A stretch of DNA of 64,000 nucleotides from Ignavibacterium sp. (GTDB taxonomy: Bacteria > Bacteroidota > Ignavibacteria > Ignavibacteriales > Ignavibacteriaceae), in contig JAGXRK010000063.1 in the NCBI GenBank assembly GCA_018335755.1, positions 181,721 to 245,720 of the forward strand. Direction: 5' to 3'. Of this stretch, positions 52,592-60,873 are shown one piece after another (within the stretch, counting starts at the first letter, position 1; each line of letters opens with the position of its first letter). The notes under the pieces are model-generated. The model was not told where the DNA came from and searched no databases. It saw only the letters and a list, made by a program, of their open reading frames with translations. The position numbers were made by a program, and so were the translations under genes.

Positions 52592-53746
52592 TTACTTGAG
52601 CAGCAACATTTTTCTTGTAGTTGAATAATTGCCTGCCTGAAGTTTATAATAATAAATTCCGCTGCTTAGTTCGCTTGCATTGAAATCTAATTCATAAAAA
52701 CCTGTATGTTTGTAATCATCGACAAGAGTTGCAACTTCTTTTCCAAGGATATCATAGACTTTTAATTGTACTTGAGTGTTGTCATTTCGAGGAGTCTGCG
52801 ACGAGAAATCATTTAGATTCCTCACTTTGTTCGGAATGACAAAACGAATTTTTGTTGAGGAATTAAAAGGATTAGGATAATTCTGTTCAAGTACAAAATT
52901 CATTTCATTATCAATTTCAATTTCTATTACGTTTGAATAAGAAAATGAACCGTCATAATCTAATTGTTTTAAACGGTAGCGCAGGTAATGATTGAGATTG
53001 TGAGAGAGATTATCTTCGAAGGAATAGTATGAAGTTTCAGTTTTCGTTCCTCGACCTTCAATAAAACCTATCTTTTCCCAGTCGATTTCTTTTGAATTTT
53101 TACTTTTTCCTTTTGACCTTTCCAACTCAAACCCCATATTATTACTCTCACTCGCTGTCATCCAATTAAGTTTAATATAGGCATTGTGAACAAAACCTGA
53201 GAATAAAATAAGCTCAACAGGTACAACATCTTCAATAACCGTAATTGCCAATTTTGGACCATAATTCCAACGATCGAGTGAGTCAGGAATGCCGTCAAAA
53301 ATAAGACTAAGTCCTACAGAATAAATAGTATCAGTTTCAGAACTATCTGAAGCGGTATACGCAAATTCCCAAAAAATTGTATCAGATATTGATGGGAAAA
53401 CCAGAGGGAAAGCCTGTATTATTTCGTTGGGACTGCGATAATCCCATTTAGATAGAGAATCAACCAAACCCATTACTCCGAATCTACCGGCTACATTATA
53501 TCCACCTGCTTCAGCAGGACCACCAGTCATATACATTTTGTATAGTCCGGTTTGACCTGCAATAAGGGTATCGGGACCTTCTACCCAAACCGTTACGTCG
53601 TAGTCTCTATCCAGAGAGTGGCATACACAACCATTGCCGTTTAGTTCAGTGCCACCTAAAATCTCAGTGTAAACAGGAAATAATCCTGAATATGAAAAGG
53701 CAATAAATGATGCAAAAACTAAAGTAAGTAATAAATAATAACGCAT
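52592..53746 (-). CDS. choice-of-anchor V domain protein with T9SS sorting domain (paralogue of 330-1400)
   Basis: Exported protein of 384 residues with the same layout as the one at 330. It has a signal peptide (MRYYLLLTLVFASFIAFSYS), GNGCVCHSLDRD near residue 37, and a Reelin-like domain with GPDTLIAGQTGLYKMYMTGGPAEAGGYNVAG. A linker with VPVELILFSG and LNWMTASESNNMGFELERS follows, and a sorting domain from LEQNYPNPFNSSTKIRF to KMLLLK ends it. The sorting-domain loop contains a long in-frame insert (IPNKVRNLNDFSSQTPRND) made of a dispersed repeat; the linker has a lysine-rich insert of another type. CxCH could be an atypical heme site. Function unknown. Confidence 0.85.
   Translation of the reverse strand: MRYYLLLTLVFASFIAFSYSGLFPVYTEILGGTELNGNGCVCHSLDRDYDVTVWVEGPDTLIAGQTGLYKMYMTGGPAEAGGYNVAGRFGVMGLVDSLSKWDYRSPNEIIQAFPLVFPSISDTIFWEFAYTASDSSETDTIYSVGLSLIFDGIPDSLDRWNYGPKLAITVIEDVVPVELILFSGFVHNAYIKLNWMTASESNNMGFELERSKGKSKNSKEIDWEKIGFIEGRGTKTETSYYSFEDNLSHNLNHYLRYRLKQLDYDGSFSYSNVIEIEIDNEMNFVLEQNYPNPFNSSTKIRFVIPNKVRNLNDFSSQTPRNDNTQVQLKVYDILGKEVATLVDDYKHTGFYELDFNASELSSGIYYYKLQAGNYSTTRKMLLLK
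52781..52840. repeat. dispersed repeat: two half-elements in inverted orientation, in frame
   Basis: The + strand begins GTCATTTCGAGGAGTCTGCG and ends TTGTTCGGAATGAC, so the ends are inverted copies (GTCATTTCGA / TCGGAATGAC, one mismatch). The 60-bp unit is read in frame in the sorting domain of the gene on the minus strand. Confidence 0.8.
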
Positions 53747-53882
53747 TAACTAAATGTTATTGTTTTAGAATGAATCGCGATTGCAAGATAAATAATTTTG
53801 TTTTATAATAACAAACTAACAAAATATAGGGTTCAGCCTCCTGTGTGAACAGCTAACATTTTTCACGATACACGAATTAGTA

Positions 53883-55949
53883 TTACCGAATTAAGATCAT
53901 TTTTTTAGTTTGTATATATTCTTCTGTGCGAAGCTGGTAATAATAAACTCCGCTTGATAAGCTACTTGCATTAAACTCTACTTCGTAGCTGCCTGCTGGT
54001 TTGTATTCATTTACAATTACTGCTATCTCTTTGCCAAGGACGTCAAAGACTTTAAGAGTCAAATTAAGATTTCTACCTTCGGTCGAAATGACAGATGGGA
54101 TTGTATAACTTATCTTAGTGCTTGGGTTAAACGGGTTGGGATAGTTTTGCTCCAATACAAATATAGTTGGTGTACCAATCTCAATACTCTGAGCAAGATT
54201 GTAATACTTATATGTTCCATCAAAATCAATCTGCTTGATTCTATAATTATAAATTCCCGCAGGTAAATTATTATCCTCAAATAAATAGTGAGTTAATTCA
54301 GTCGTTGTTCCTTTTCCTTCCACAAAACGAATTGCCCCCCAATCCCCTCTAAGGGGGGTTTGAGAAGCCCCTTCCCTTAGGGAAGGGGTTGGGGATGGGC
54401 TTTTTCTTTCAACTTCAAATCCCCTATTATTAAGTTCCGAAGCAGTTACCCAATTTAAGGTTACACTATTTCCATTAGCCGATGCAGTAAAAGAGGCAAG
54501 TTCAACAGGAATCGGTACTAACGGTTTCATCTGAACATTAAGTTGAGTTAATGAAAAATAAGATGCTAAAGTAATATTCGATATAGTTGTATCATAGTGT
54601 TCCTCCGCTTCAAATTTAAAAGTATAAGTTCCGGGAGAAAGCATTCTTAAATAAAAACCTGTTTGTTCATCCGACCAAACTTGTGAATTGTCAACATCGT
54701 GAGCAATAACTGTTATTTTAGTTTTCAGTGGTGTGCCGATGGTATCAGTAATAATTCCCTTCACACCAAAAAGCACGCTTTCCATATAAGTTAGTAATGA
54801 GCGTTTATTGTATTCCCAGAAATTAGGCAGTAATGAAGCTGACGGCATTTTTGTATTAGAAATTTCAGCTGTTACTTCCCTGCCCCATCTGTAATAATTT
54901 GTATAATCCTGTCTGCCTCCTGATATTACATACCATGCTCCACCGTTTGTTATTCCATTATCCATAAATGTCATATAACCCGAAGGACTATATAATTGTG
55001 CCGTATCTGCATACATTCTGCTAATAAACTGGTACCAGGATTGATCTGCGTGTATACGGCTTCCTGAACCCGTGTTTGACCATCTGTCCCACGGATAATT
55101 CATAACCTCAACACCACCGTGAAAATTTGCAATCAATAAAAAGTTATTCGCTTCCTGAATGTTTCTGAATACAGCTGTTTCCGGCTGTTGGTTTGGATGC
55201 ACACCGTTTATGGGATCAGGAAAATTTCGATTTAAATCATAATTATTAAAATTACTTCTGGTAGCACCTGATACTGTATGATTTCCTGATCTGTAAGCGC
55301 CATCCGGATTTGCAAGAGGATTAATCCAAATCTCAATATTATCAATCATATTAGTTATTCGGGTATCAGTTCCGTAACTGGTCAATAATGAATCAATCAA
55401 TCTTAGCATAAGTACATAACCGGTTAATTCATCACCATGCATAGATGATGTGTACATGAATTGCGGTTTAGCTTCTCTAACATTTATGTTACTTGAAATT
55501 TTAGCGAAAAGAATTTTTCTTCCCTGTACTGAATTTCCTGCATCAATGATCTGGCATAGTGCCGGATAGTTTGCTGCAAATTGATTCATCATATTTATAT
55601 AAGCATCATAAGTGGGATAAACATTCCAATTAAGTATAGATTCAAGTTCATTACTCATCTCCGGTATGATAAGTCTCCCTGGATGCGTAAGAATATCAAA
55701 CTTATATCCAAGTGAAAGAAATGTATTAAATTGGTTTTCATTGGCATAGGCGAATACTTTGTAGCCGCTAACGTTATCAATTGAAATAATATTGGTGAGG
55801 TTATTTATTCCACTTCTGTCTGAGACTTCAAAGGAAAAATATATTTCTGGATTGTCTTGAAAATATTTCAAATCAAATTGCTGGGCAAAGAGATTTGCAG
55901 AAAATAATGCAGATACCGCAATAAAAAGAACAATGAGAAAAGATTTCAT
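53883..55949 (-). CDS. secreted M14 zinc carboxypeptidase with T9SS sorting domain
   Basis: Exported peptidase of 688 residues. After a signal peptide (1-22) and a pro-like region (about 25-105), the M14 catalytic domain has zinc ligands His171 and Glu174 (SSMHGDELTGY), IEIWINPLANPDG, NYDLNRNFPDP, the third zinc ligand in ANFHGGVEVMNYPWDR, and the catalytic Glu in WGREVTAEIS. A carboxypeptidase regulatory-like domain (about 395-470), a linker and a T9SS sorting domain (LEQNYPNPFNPSTKISY to KKMILIR) follow. Role: digestion of extracellular peptides, in line with amino acid use. Two dispersed repeats are inserted in frame, one in the linker and one in the sorting domain. AGGGG precedes the ATG. 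Confidence 0.92.
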   Translation of the reverse strand: MKSFLIVLFIAVSALFSANLFAQQFDLKYFQDNPEIYFSFEVSDRSGINNLTNIISIDNVSGYKVFAYANENQFNTFLSLGYKFDILTHPGRLIIPEMSNELESILNWNVYPTYDAYINMMNQFAANYPALCQIIDAGNSVQGRKILFAKISSNINVREAKPQFMYTSSMHGDELTGYVLMLRLIDSLLTSYGTDTRITNMIDNIEIWINPLANPDGAYRSGNHTVSGATRSNFNNYDLNRNFPDPINGVHPNQQPETAVFRNIQEANNFLLIANFHGGVEVMNYPWDRWSNTGSGSRIHADQSWYQFISRMYADTAQLYSPSGYMTFMDNGITNGGAWYVISGGRQDYTNYYRWGREVTAEISNTKMPSASLLPNFWEYNKRSLLTYMESVLFGVKGIITDTIGTPLKTKITVIAHDVDNSQVWSDEQTGFYLRMLSPGTYTFKFEAEEHYDTTISNITLASYFSLTQLNVQMKPLVPIPVELASFTASANGNSVTLNWVTASELNNRGFEVERKSPSPTPSLREGASQTPLRGDWGAIRFVEGKGTTTELTHYLFEDNNLPAGIYNYRIKQIDFDGTYKYYNLAQSIEIGTPTIFVLEQNYPNPFNPSTKISYTIPSVISTEGRNLNLTLKVFDVLGKEIAVIVNEYKPAGSYEVEFNASSLSSGVYYYQLRTEEYIQTKKMILIR
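54066..54092 (-). repeat. GTCATTTCGA-type half-element in a sorting domain
   Basis: The minus strand reads GTCATTTCGACCGAAGGTAG then AAATCTT, coding VISTEGRNLN between SYTIPS and LTLKVFD. It is the same family as at 933 and 52781. Confidence 0.75.
54335..54405 (-). repeat. palindromic CCCTnAGGG-type repeat, in frame in the linker
   Basis: Two GC-rich palindromes (AATCCCCTCTAAGGGGGGTT and CCCCTTCCCTTAGGGAAGGG) are followed by GTTGGGGATGGGCTTTTT. Read on the minus strand they give SPSPTPSLREGASQTPLRGD between ERK and WGAIRFV. Related elements lie at 38217 and 38361. Confidence 0.75.
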
Positions 55950-56149
55950 AAGAACCCCTGGCGGATGATAATACGTAAATAAAATAATTGTTAAGAACTA
56001 ACTGATGAAAAATAAAAAGAATAAATCTGAATTGACAATACAAAATCCTGATAATTTATGGTTGCATATAAGAAATCCGGGAAAGAGAATAAATTTTATT
56101 AAATAAAATTCCAGATTGTAAATCGTATAAGGAGTATGAAATTTTATTC

Positions 56150-57910
56150 TTAATGTATTAGTATGAATTTCCTGATAGCAGAGAACTTACCACTCTGAAG
56201 ACTGTAAAAATAAACACCGCTGGATACTTGCGTATTATGTACCTTTTGTTGTGTATTGAATTCAACTTCGTAAGCACCTGCCGGCTTAAATTCATTTACT
56301 AAAACTGCAACTTCTCTGCCAAGCACATCATAAACTTTAAGTGAGACAAATCCGGCATCAGATATCCGGTATCTTATTTTGGTAGTTGGATTGAATGGAT
56401 TAGGATAGTTTTGTTCCAGAATAAATTCTGAACCTACAAATTCGCTCTCCACAGACGTCGATAAGTTGAATGATACATCTGTTACTTTGGGGAAATGATC
56501 TGACGCATTCTTTGTATCAAATTGTTGAATTCCGTATTGATTAAGTCTTGCAGAACTCATTATCTCTGTCTGAATGATGAATCGCTTTTCAACATTGACC
56601 ACACTGTTAGAAAAAATCTGAAAGTCTAACCTGCCCGGAGGAAAAGTACTTTGATCATTGCGCCAGGAATAAGCCGTACGTTTATCAGTTTGAGAAGATA
56701 TGATATCTTCAAGATCTGAATCATCCCAGTCAGGCGGCGCACCGTTTCCAAAAAGTTGAGTATTAATTATTTCACCAGTAAGTAAAGTTATAAGCTGCTG
56801 ACGGTCGCCAACCAGATTCAGATCACCCGTGATTAAAAACGGCGTATTCTCAGAAAGATCAATTACACCTCCTGCTGTTTTAGCATCAAGAATAAACCTG
56901 ATAGTAGCATCAACTTCGCGTTGTCTAGTTGCATCATTTGAGGCTCCGCCGCAGCATTTATTATGACAATTTATCACTAGAATATTTTTTTCAAATCTTT
57001 CCGGGAGATCGATTAAAGAAGCAGTTATTCTCTGTCCGGGATATACAAGCCAGTTCTGTAATATTGGGTATCTGGATGCGGTAATGTTTCCGCCATCAAG
57101 TTTTACGGCATTCCAGCTTCCGTTTTGCAAAGGTAAAATTGAATTGAGTCGGTTCTGAATTTGTAAAGTTGTTGAGTTCCACATTTCGTTAAAAGCCAGT
57201 ATATCAGGATTGATAGCCTGTAAAATTCTGTCATAATACTGCTCTCTGTTCGGATCAGTAAATCCATCGCTATACACATTCCAATTCATTATTCTAAGTA
57301 ATGATGTATCAGCTTTAGTTATATCTACAGGAATTAATGGCTCAATTGGAGTATCGTCAAAAGTGTATTCGAATGTTTCTCCATTATCCGGCATAAAATC
57401 GCCATTAGCAGCAAAGTCAACTAATAAAATTCTTATTGTGCCGGTACCATTTGTGAGAGGAATAAATTGCCTGCCTATTGCAATTTCAAATACTGTATCA
57501 GTTACAGTCGGCAGTGATCTGAATCTGATACTTGAATAAGTTATTGAACTGCTTGTGTGATAATTGAATCCGTTCCGTGTACCAAAGTTAAATCTTAGAT
57601 CAGCGCCTATTCCATTTATCGGGAATCCTGTTGAACTATTATTATCCCCGTCAATAAAAATTGCGATCTGGTTATCTTCTAGTAATTTTATAAACGGAGT
57701 AATCTTTATCTTAACAAAAAGAAACTGCTCATCATTAGTAACCGATATATCCTTGAAGTCATAAATAGTACCGTCATTTTCGGTGTCGACATATGTTGGA
57801 ACCGGAATATTCCAGTCATCAGTTCTTCCATCCAGGAAAATCGGAAGTGATTGGGAATAAATGAATTGAAAAAAACATATTAATAAGATTGAAAGTAGTT
57901 TGTGGATCAT
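56150..57910 (-). CDS. secreted endonuclease/exonuclease/phosphatase-family protein with T9SS sorting domain
   Basis: Exported protein of 586 residues. A signal peptide (1-19) is followed by a beta domain (about 20-175) with FLDGRTDDWNIPVP, DFKDISVTNDEQFLFVKIKI and FIDGDNNSSTGFPINGIGAD, like a DOMON/CBM9-type carbohydrate- or heme-binding fold. The EEP domain (about 205-500) has LRIMNWNVYSDG, ILAFNEMW (metal Glu), VINCHNKCCGGASND, LITGDLNLVG and the C-terminal NASDHFPKVTD (Asp-His pair). It could cut nucleic acids, phospholipids or phosphoesters outside the cell. A sorting domain ends it (LEQNYPNPFNPTTKIRY to RKFILIH). AAGGA precedes the ATG. Confidence 0.85.
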   Translation of the reverse strand: MIHKLLSILLICFFQFIYSQSLPIFLDGRTDDWNIPVPTYVDTENDGTIYDFKDISVTNDEQFLFVKIKITPFIKLLEDNQIAIFIDGDNNSSTGFPINGIGADLRFNFGTRNGFNYHTSSSITYSSIRFRSLPTVTDTVFEIAIGRQFIPLTNGTGTIRILLVDFAANGDFMPDNGETFEYTFDDTPIEPLIPVDITKADTSLLRIMNWNVYSDGFTDPNREQYYDRILQAINPDILAFNEMWNSTTLQIQNRLNSILPLQNGSWNAVKLDGGNITASRYPILQNWLVYPGQRITASLIDLPERFEKNILVINCHNKCCGGASNDATRQREVDATIRFILDAKTAGGVIDLSENTPFLITGDLNLVGDRQQLITLLTGEIINTQLFGNGAPPDWDDSDLEDIISSQTDKRTAYSWRNDQSTFPPGRLDFQIFSNSVVNVEKRFIIQTEIMSSARLNQYGIQQFDTKNASDHFPKVTDVSFNLSTSVESEFVGSEFILEQNYPNPFNPTTKIRYRISDAGFVSLKVYDVLGREVAVLVNEFKPAGAYEVEFNTQQKVHNTQVSSGVYFYSLQSGKFSAIRKFILIH

Positions 57911-58010
57911 TTTTTCCTTACAGTGAAATTTCTTTTAAGAAAGATACAAAAACAATTTTTCTGATTCAGCTGAAAACAAATTGATAAGTACAATTATAAA
58001 CTTAATAATA

Positions 58011-58037
58011 AAAAAGGGAGTCAATGACTCCCCTTTT
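58011..58037 (-). terminator. terminator of the BNR-repeat protein gene
   Basis: GGGAGTCA and TGACTCCC form a perfect stem, with A5 on one side and T4 on the other (minus strand T5 after the hairpin). It lies 21 bp after the gene's stop. Confidence 0.75.
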
Positions 58038-58058
58038 ATAGTAAAGAATATTTCAAAC

Positions 58059-60332
58059 CTATTTCATCAAAATAAGTTTCTTTGTAGAATTAAATTCTCC
58101 GCTTTGAATTCTATAGTAATAAACACCGCTTGCCAGTCCTGAGGCATCTAATAAAACTTCATATCTACCTGCGTCCTGTTGAGTATCAACAATTGATTTT
58201 ATTTCATTGCCAAGAACATCATATAAAGCAATTCTAACTACTCCGGCCTGAGGAATTGAATATTTAATTGTAGTCGAAGGATTAAACGGATTGGGATAAT
58301 TCTGTTCAAGAGCATAATCCAACGGACGCAATATTTCAACTTCAACTCTTTGTGAATATTCATATGTTCCATCAAAATCCATCTGTTTCAATCTATATAA
58401 ATAAGAGCCAGCATCAATATTTCGATCAATAAAATTGTAATTCTGAGCCTCGGTCGTTGTACCGCGCCCTTCCACAAATCCAACTGTTACCCACTCTAAC
58501 TGATTTTGGCTTTTAATATTGCGTTCAACCTCAAAACCTCGATTGTTCAACTCAGTAGCAGTTGTCCAATTGAGATTAACACTGTTTTGATCAGCCAAAG
58601 CATTAAAAGAAATAAGTTCAACCGGAATAACTTCCTCAACTGTTAACTGAACTGTTCTTTTATGAACAGGAACACCAAATGGACCGCTTCCGGTAACAGT
58701 AATAGTATAATTGCCTAATGTTACAAATCCAGAGGTACGAATTCTCATTCTTACAGAATCAGGATAACTTGACAATACATCACCATCAGGAAAATCAATA
58801 GTTAATGTTCCGCTCAAAGGCGTTGGTGATACACTTGCAGTAAAAGTAACAGTTTGATCGTATAGTTTAACTGCCGGCACACTAACATTATAAAATACAC
58901 TGTCTGCATTATTTTCAACATTTTGTGTGTTTGGACCTGCTTTCATTGCGAAATCAGGGAAGTAACCTACAAAACTTCCAAACTGACCATTGCGGAAATC
59001 TGTCCACATCGATAAAGAAATATTATTCAATGCATAGATCGCATCATAATCACCCTGGTAACGCGGAGTTCCGCCGCCGCCGCAGGTTGTGCAGTTAATT
59101 CTCATTTTTTGTGTTGATATTCTTTGATTAGGTGCAAATGTATCGCCGCCGTCAGCCGAATAAGTTGCATAAATGTATGCGCTGTCGCTGGTTGGTGTAT
59201 CACGCGTGTCCATCCATTTCATAAAAATTCTGCCTGAGGTTTTATCCACCCATACGGCAGGATGCCATTGATGGTGATTTTGTGTATTCGGATCATCATT
59301 GACCGTTCTAGCAGTTGACCAGGTAACTCCCTGATCATCAGAATATCTTAGGAATATGTCTGGTTTGTTACCATTACCGGATGGAAAATTTGACGCGTAA
59401 ATTAAATATAGTCTCCCACGGTTTGGTCCATAGCTATTATCTGCTGCAATAAAAGGATAAGGTCTGGTTCTCATATTTTGTACAGAGTTTCTCCCGTTAA
59501 CATTTGTTCCAACATAGTTAGCAAAGTTCTGAGCTGATTTTAGAGTGAAGTTTAATCCGCCGTCTGTTGAAACATAAAAAGTATAAGTAGAAGCGAATGC
59601 ACTTCCTGAATTAGTTACAACATAAACGCAGCCACCAGGAACATCATTACCGCCTGAAGTATTAGGTCCAACAGCAACCATCATTCCGGGAAGAGCTTGC
59701 GTATTAAAAACTCTGGTTTGTGTAAATGTAGCCCCAAAATCTGTACTGCGTGTAAAGTTACCATTACCTCCGCCGGCAGTGAATACACAATAAACATAAT
59801 TTGAGTAAGGACCCGCGGATTGATCTGCAGCAATCCAGTTCTTATCAACACCATTGATAGCAACGACTGGTGCACTCCAGGTTGTTCCATTATCAGAAGA
59901 TCTGATAACCCTGCATCCTGTGATGCCGCCAAACATATTCATATAATATAAATTACCAAGACTGTCATATGCAGTGACCGGATCTCCATTTACCGACACA
60001 CCAAAATTTGGTACGCTGCTTAACCAATCGTGGCCATCATAAGTTCGCCATGCGCCATTTATATTATATGCGCCAAAAAATTGCATTGGACTATTTGGAT
60101 TCTGAGAGACATGCGGCTCTGCAAAATTTACACCGAGATTAAAATCATCAAATCCTTCAGGATCTGTTACAACTGCTTCAAAGAATTGCGGATTCATATT
60201 CTGATAATACTCTAGTGGTGTTCTATCATACAATGGATTATCGACTTGAGTGAAAGATGAATTGTTGTAGAAAATAAATATTACCCCAATAAGCAAAAAT
60301 GCTTTGTACAAAAAGGTACTCGATCTGGTCAC
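58059..60332 (-). CDS. BNR/sialidase-like repeat protein with T9SS sorting domain
   Basis: Exported protein of 757 residues. A sialidase-type propeller (about 75-470) has five Asp-box-like motifs: SSDNGTTWSAPV, STDFGATFTQ, STDGGLNFTL, SDDQGVTWSTA and SADGGDTFAP. A CTTCGGGG segment is found near residue 425. An Ig-like domain, a linker (VIPVELISFNALADQNSVNLNWTTATELNNRGFEVERN) and a sorting domain (LEQNYPNPFNPSTTIKY to STKKLILMK) follow. Whether it hydrolyses a glycan is unknown, since sialidase arginines were not identified. The GTG at 60332 was chosen because AGGAGG lies 4 bases upstream and the signal peptide then begins; the open frame continues back to 60371. Confidence 0.82.
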   Translation of the reverse strand: MTRSSTFLYKAFLLIGVIFIFYNNSSFTQVDNPLYDRTPLEYYQNMNPQFFEAVVTDPEGFDDFNLGVNFAEPHVSQNPNSPMQFFGAYNINGAWRTYDGHDWLSSVPNFGVSVNGDPVTAYDSLGNLYYMNMFGGITGCRVIRSSDNGTTWSAPVVAINGVDKNWIAADQSAGPYSNYVYCVFTAGGGNGNFTRSTDFGATFTQTRVFNTQALPGMMVAVGPNTSGGNDVPGGCVYVVTNSGSAFASTYTFYVSTDGGLNFTLKSAQNFANYVGTNVNGRNSVQNMRTRPYPFIAADNSYGPNRGRLYLIYASNFPSGNGNKPDIFLRYSDDQGVTWSTARTVNDDPNTQNHHQWHPAVWVDKTSGRIFMKWMDTRDTPTSDSAYIYATYSADGGDTFAPNQRISTQKMRINCTTCGGGGTPRYQGDYDAIYALNNISLSMWTDFRNGQFGSFVGYFPDFAMKAGPNTQNVENNADSVFYNVSVPAVKLYDQTVTFTASVSPTPLSGTLTIDFPDGDVLSSYPDSVRMRIRTSGFVTLGNYTITVTGSGPFGVPVHKRTVQLTVEEVIPVELISFNALADQNSVNLNWTTATELNNRGFEVERNIKSQNQLEWVTVGFVEGRGTTTEAQNYNFIDRNIDAGSYLYRLKQMDFDGTYEYSQRVEVEILRPLDYALEQNYPNPFNPSTTIKYSIPQAGVVRIALYDVLGNEIKSIVDTQQDAGRYEVLLDASGLASGVYYYRIQSGEFNSTKKLILMK

Positions 60333-60423
60333 TAAACCTCCTGAATTTTTGATGAAGAATGTTAATTTCAATTTAGTATTTATTATAGGTAAGAAGCAAA
60401 TAATATTCCGATTTTAAGAAAAT

Positions 60424-60870
60424 TCAATCCACACCAAAAAGTTTTTTGAACTCGTCAATGTTTTTAATCGAGTCGATGATATTTTCTTCTTCATCATTAT
60501 TTTGTGAAGAAGTTATATCCTTCCCAAAATCATCACTATTTTTAACTTCGCAACTGCAAACACGTGCAAACTCTTTAAGATTATTGTCTGATGAAACAAG
60601 TATTATGTTTTTTCTGTTTGAAGTTCTTTCAATTTCATTTTTTATAAGATCATCTGCAGTTTGGTTTTCAGAATAAAATATTTTGATACCGGAAACTTTT
60701 ATAGGGAGGTTTGTATGCCCGTCAAAATGCAAACTTACTTTAACTTTCTTATTGAAAAAGTATCGCTCCAGAATGTAAGCTAGTTTTTCACGTTCAGCAT
60801 TTTTATCTTTTGATTTAACTGATGGCATTTTACCAATCAAATTATTTCCGTCTATTATGAAATACCGCAT
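60424..60870 (-). CDS. NYN/YacP-type ribonuclease-like protein
   Basis: Protein of 148 residues resembling YacP (DUF901), a PIN-like nuclease fold. Acidic residues that would bind metal are seen in YFIIDGNNLIGKMPS (start), LHFDGHTN, ENQTADDLIKNEIERT and ILVSSDNNLKEFARVCSCEV. YacP of Bacillus is an endoribonuclease that joins ribosome-linked RNA processing. Here it is the last gene of a unit ROK kinase-lptD-NYN with gaps of 34 and 3 bp; the meaning of that grouping is unclear. Confidence 0.8.
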   Translation of the reverse strand: MRYFIIDGNNLIGKMPSVKSKDKNAEREKLAYILERYFFNKKVKVSLHFDGHTNLPIKVSGIKIFYSENQTADDLIKNEIERTSNRKNIILVSSDNNLKEFARVCSCEVKNSDDFGKDITSSQNNDEEENIIDSIKNIDEFKKLFGVD

Positions 60871-60873
60871 TAT

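Noticed and set aside
54335..54405. CRISPR-like or terminator structure from the GC-rich palindromes
   Set aside because: No spacers or repeat array exist, and it is translated in frame in the M14 peptidase. It is a dispersed repeat.
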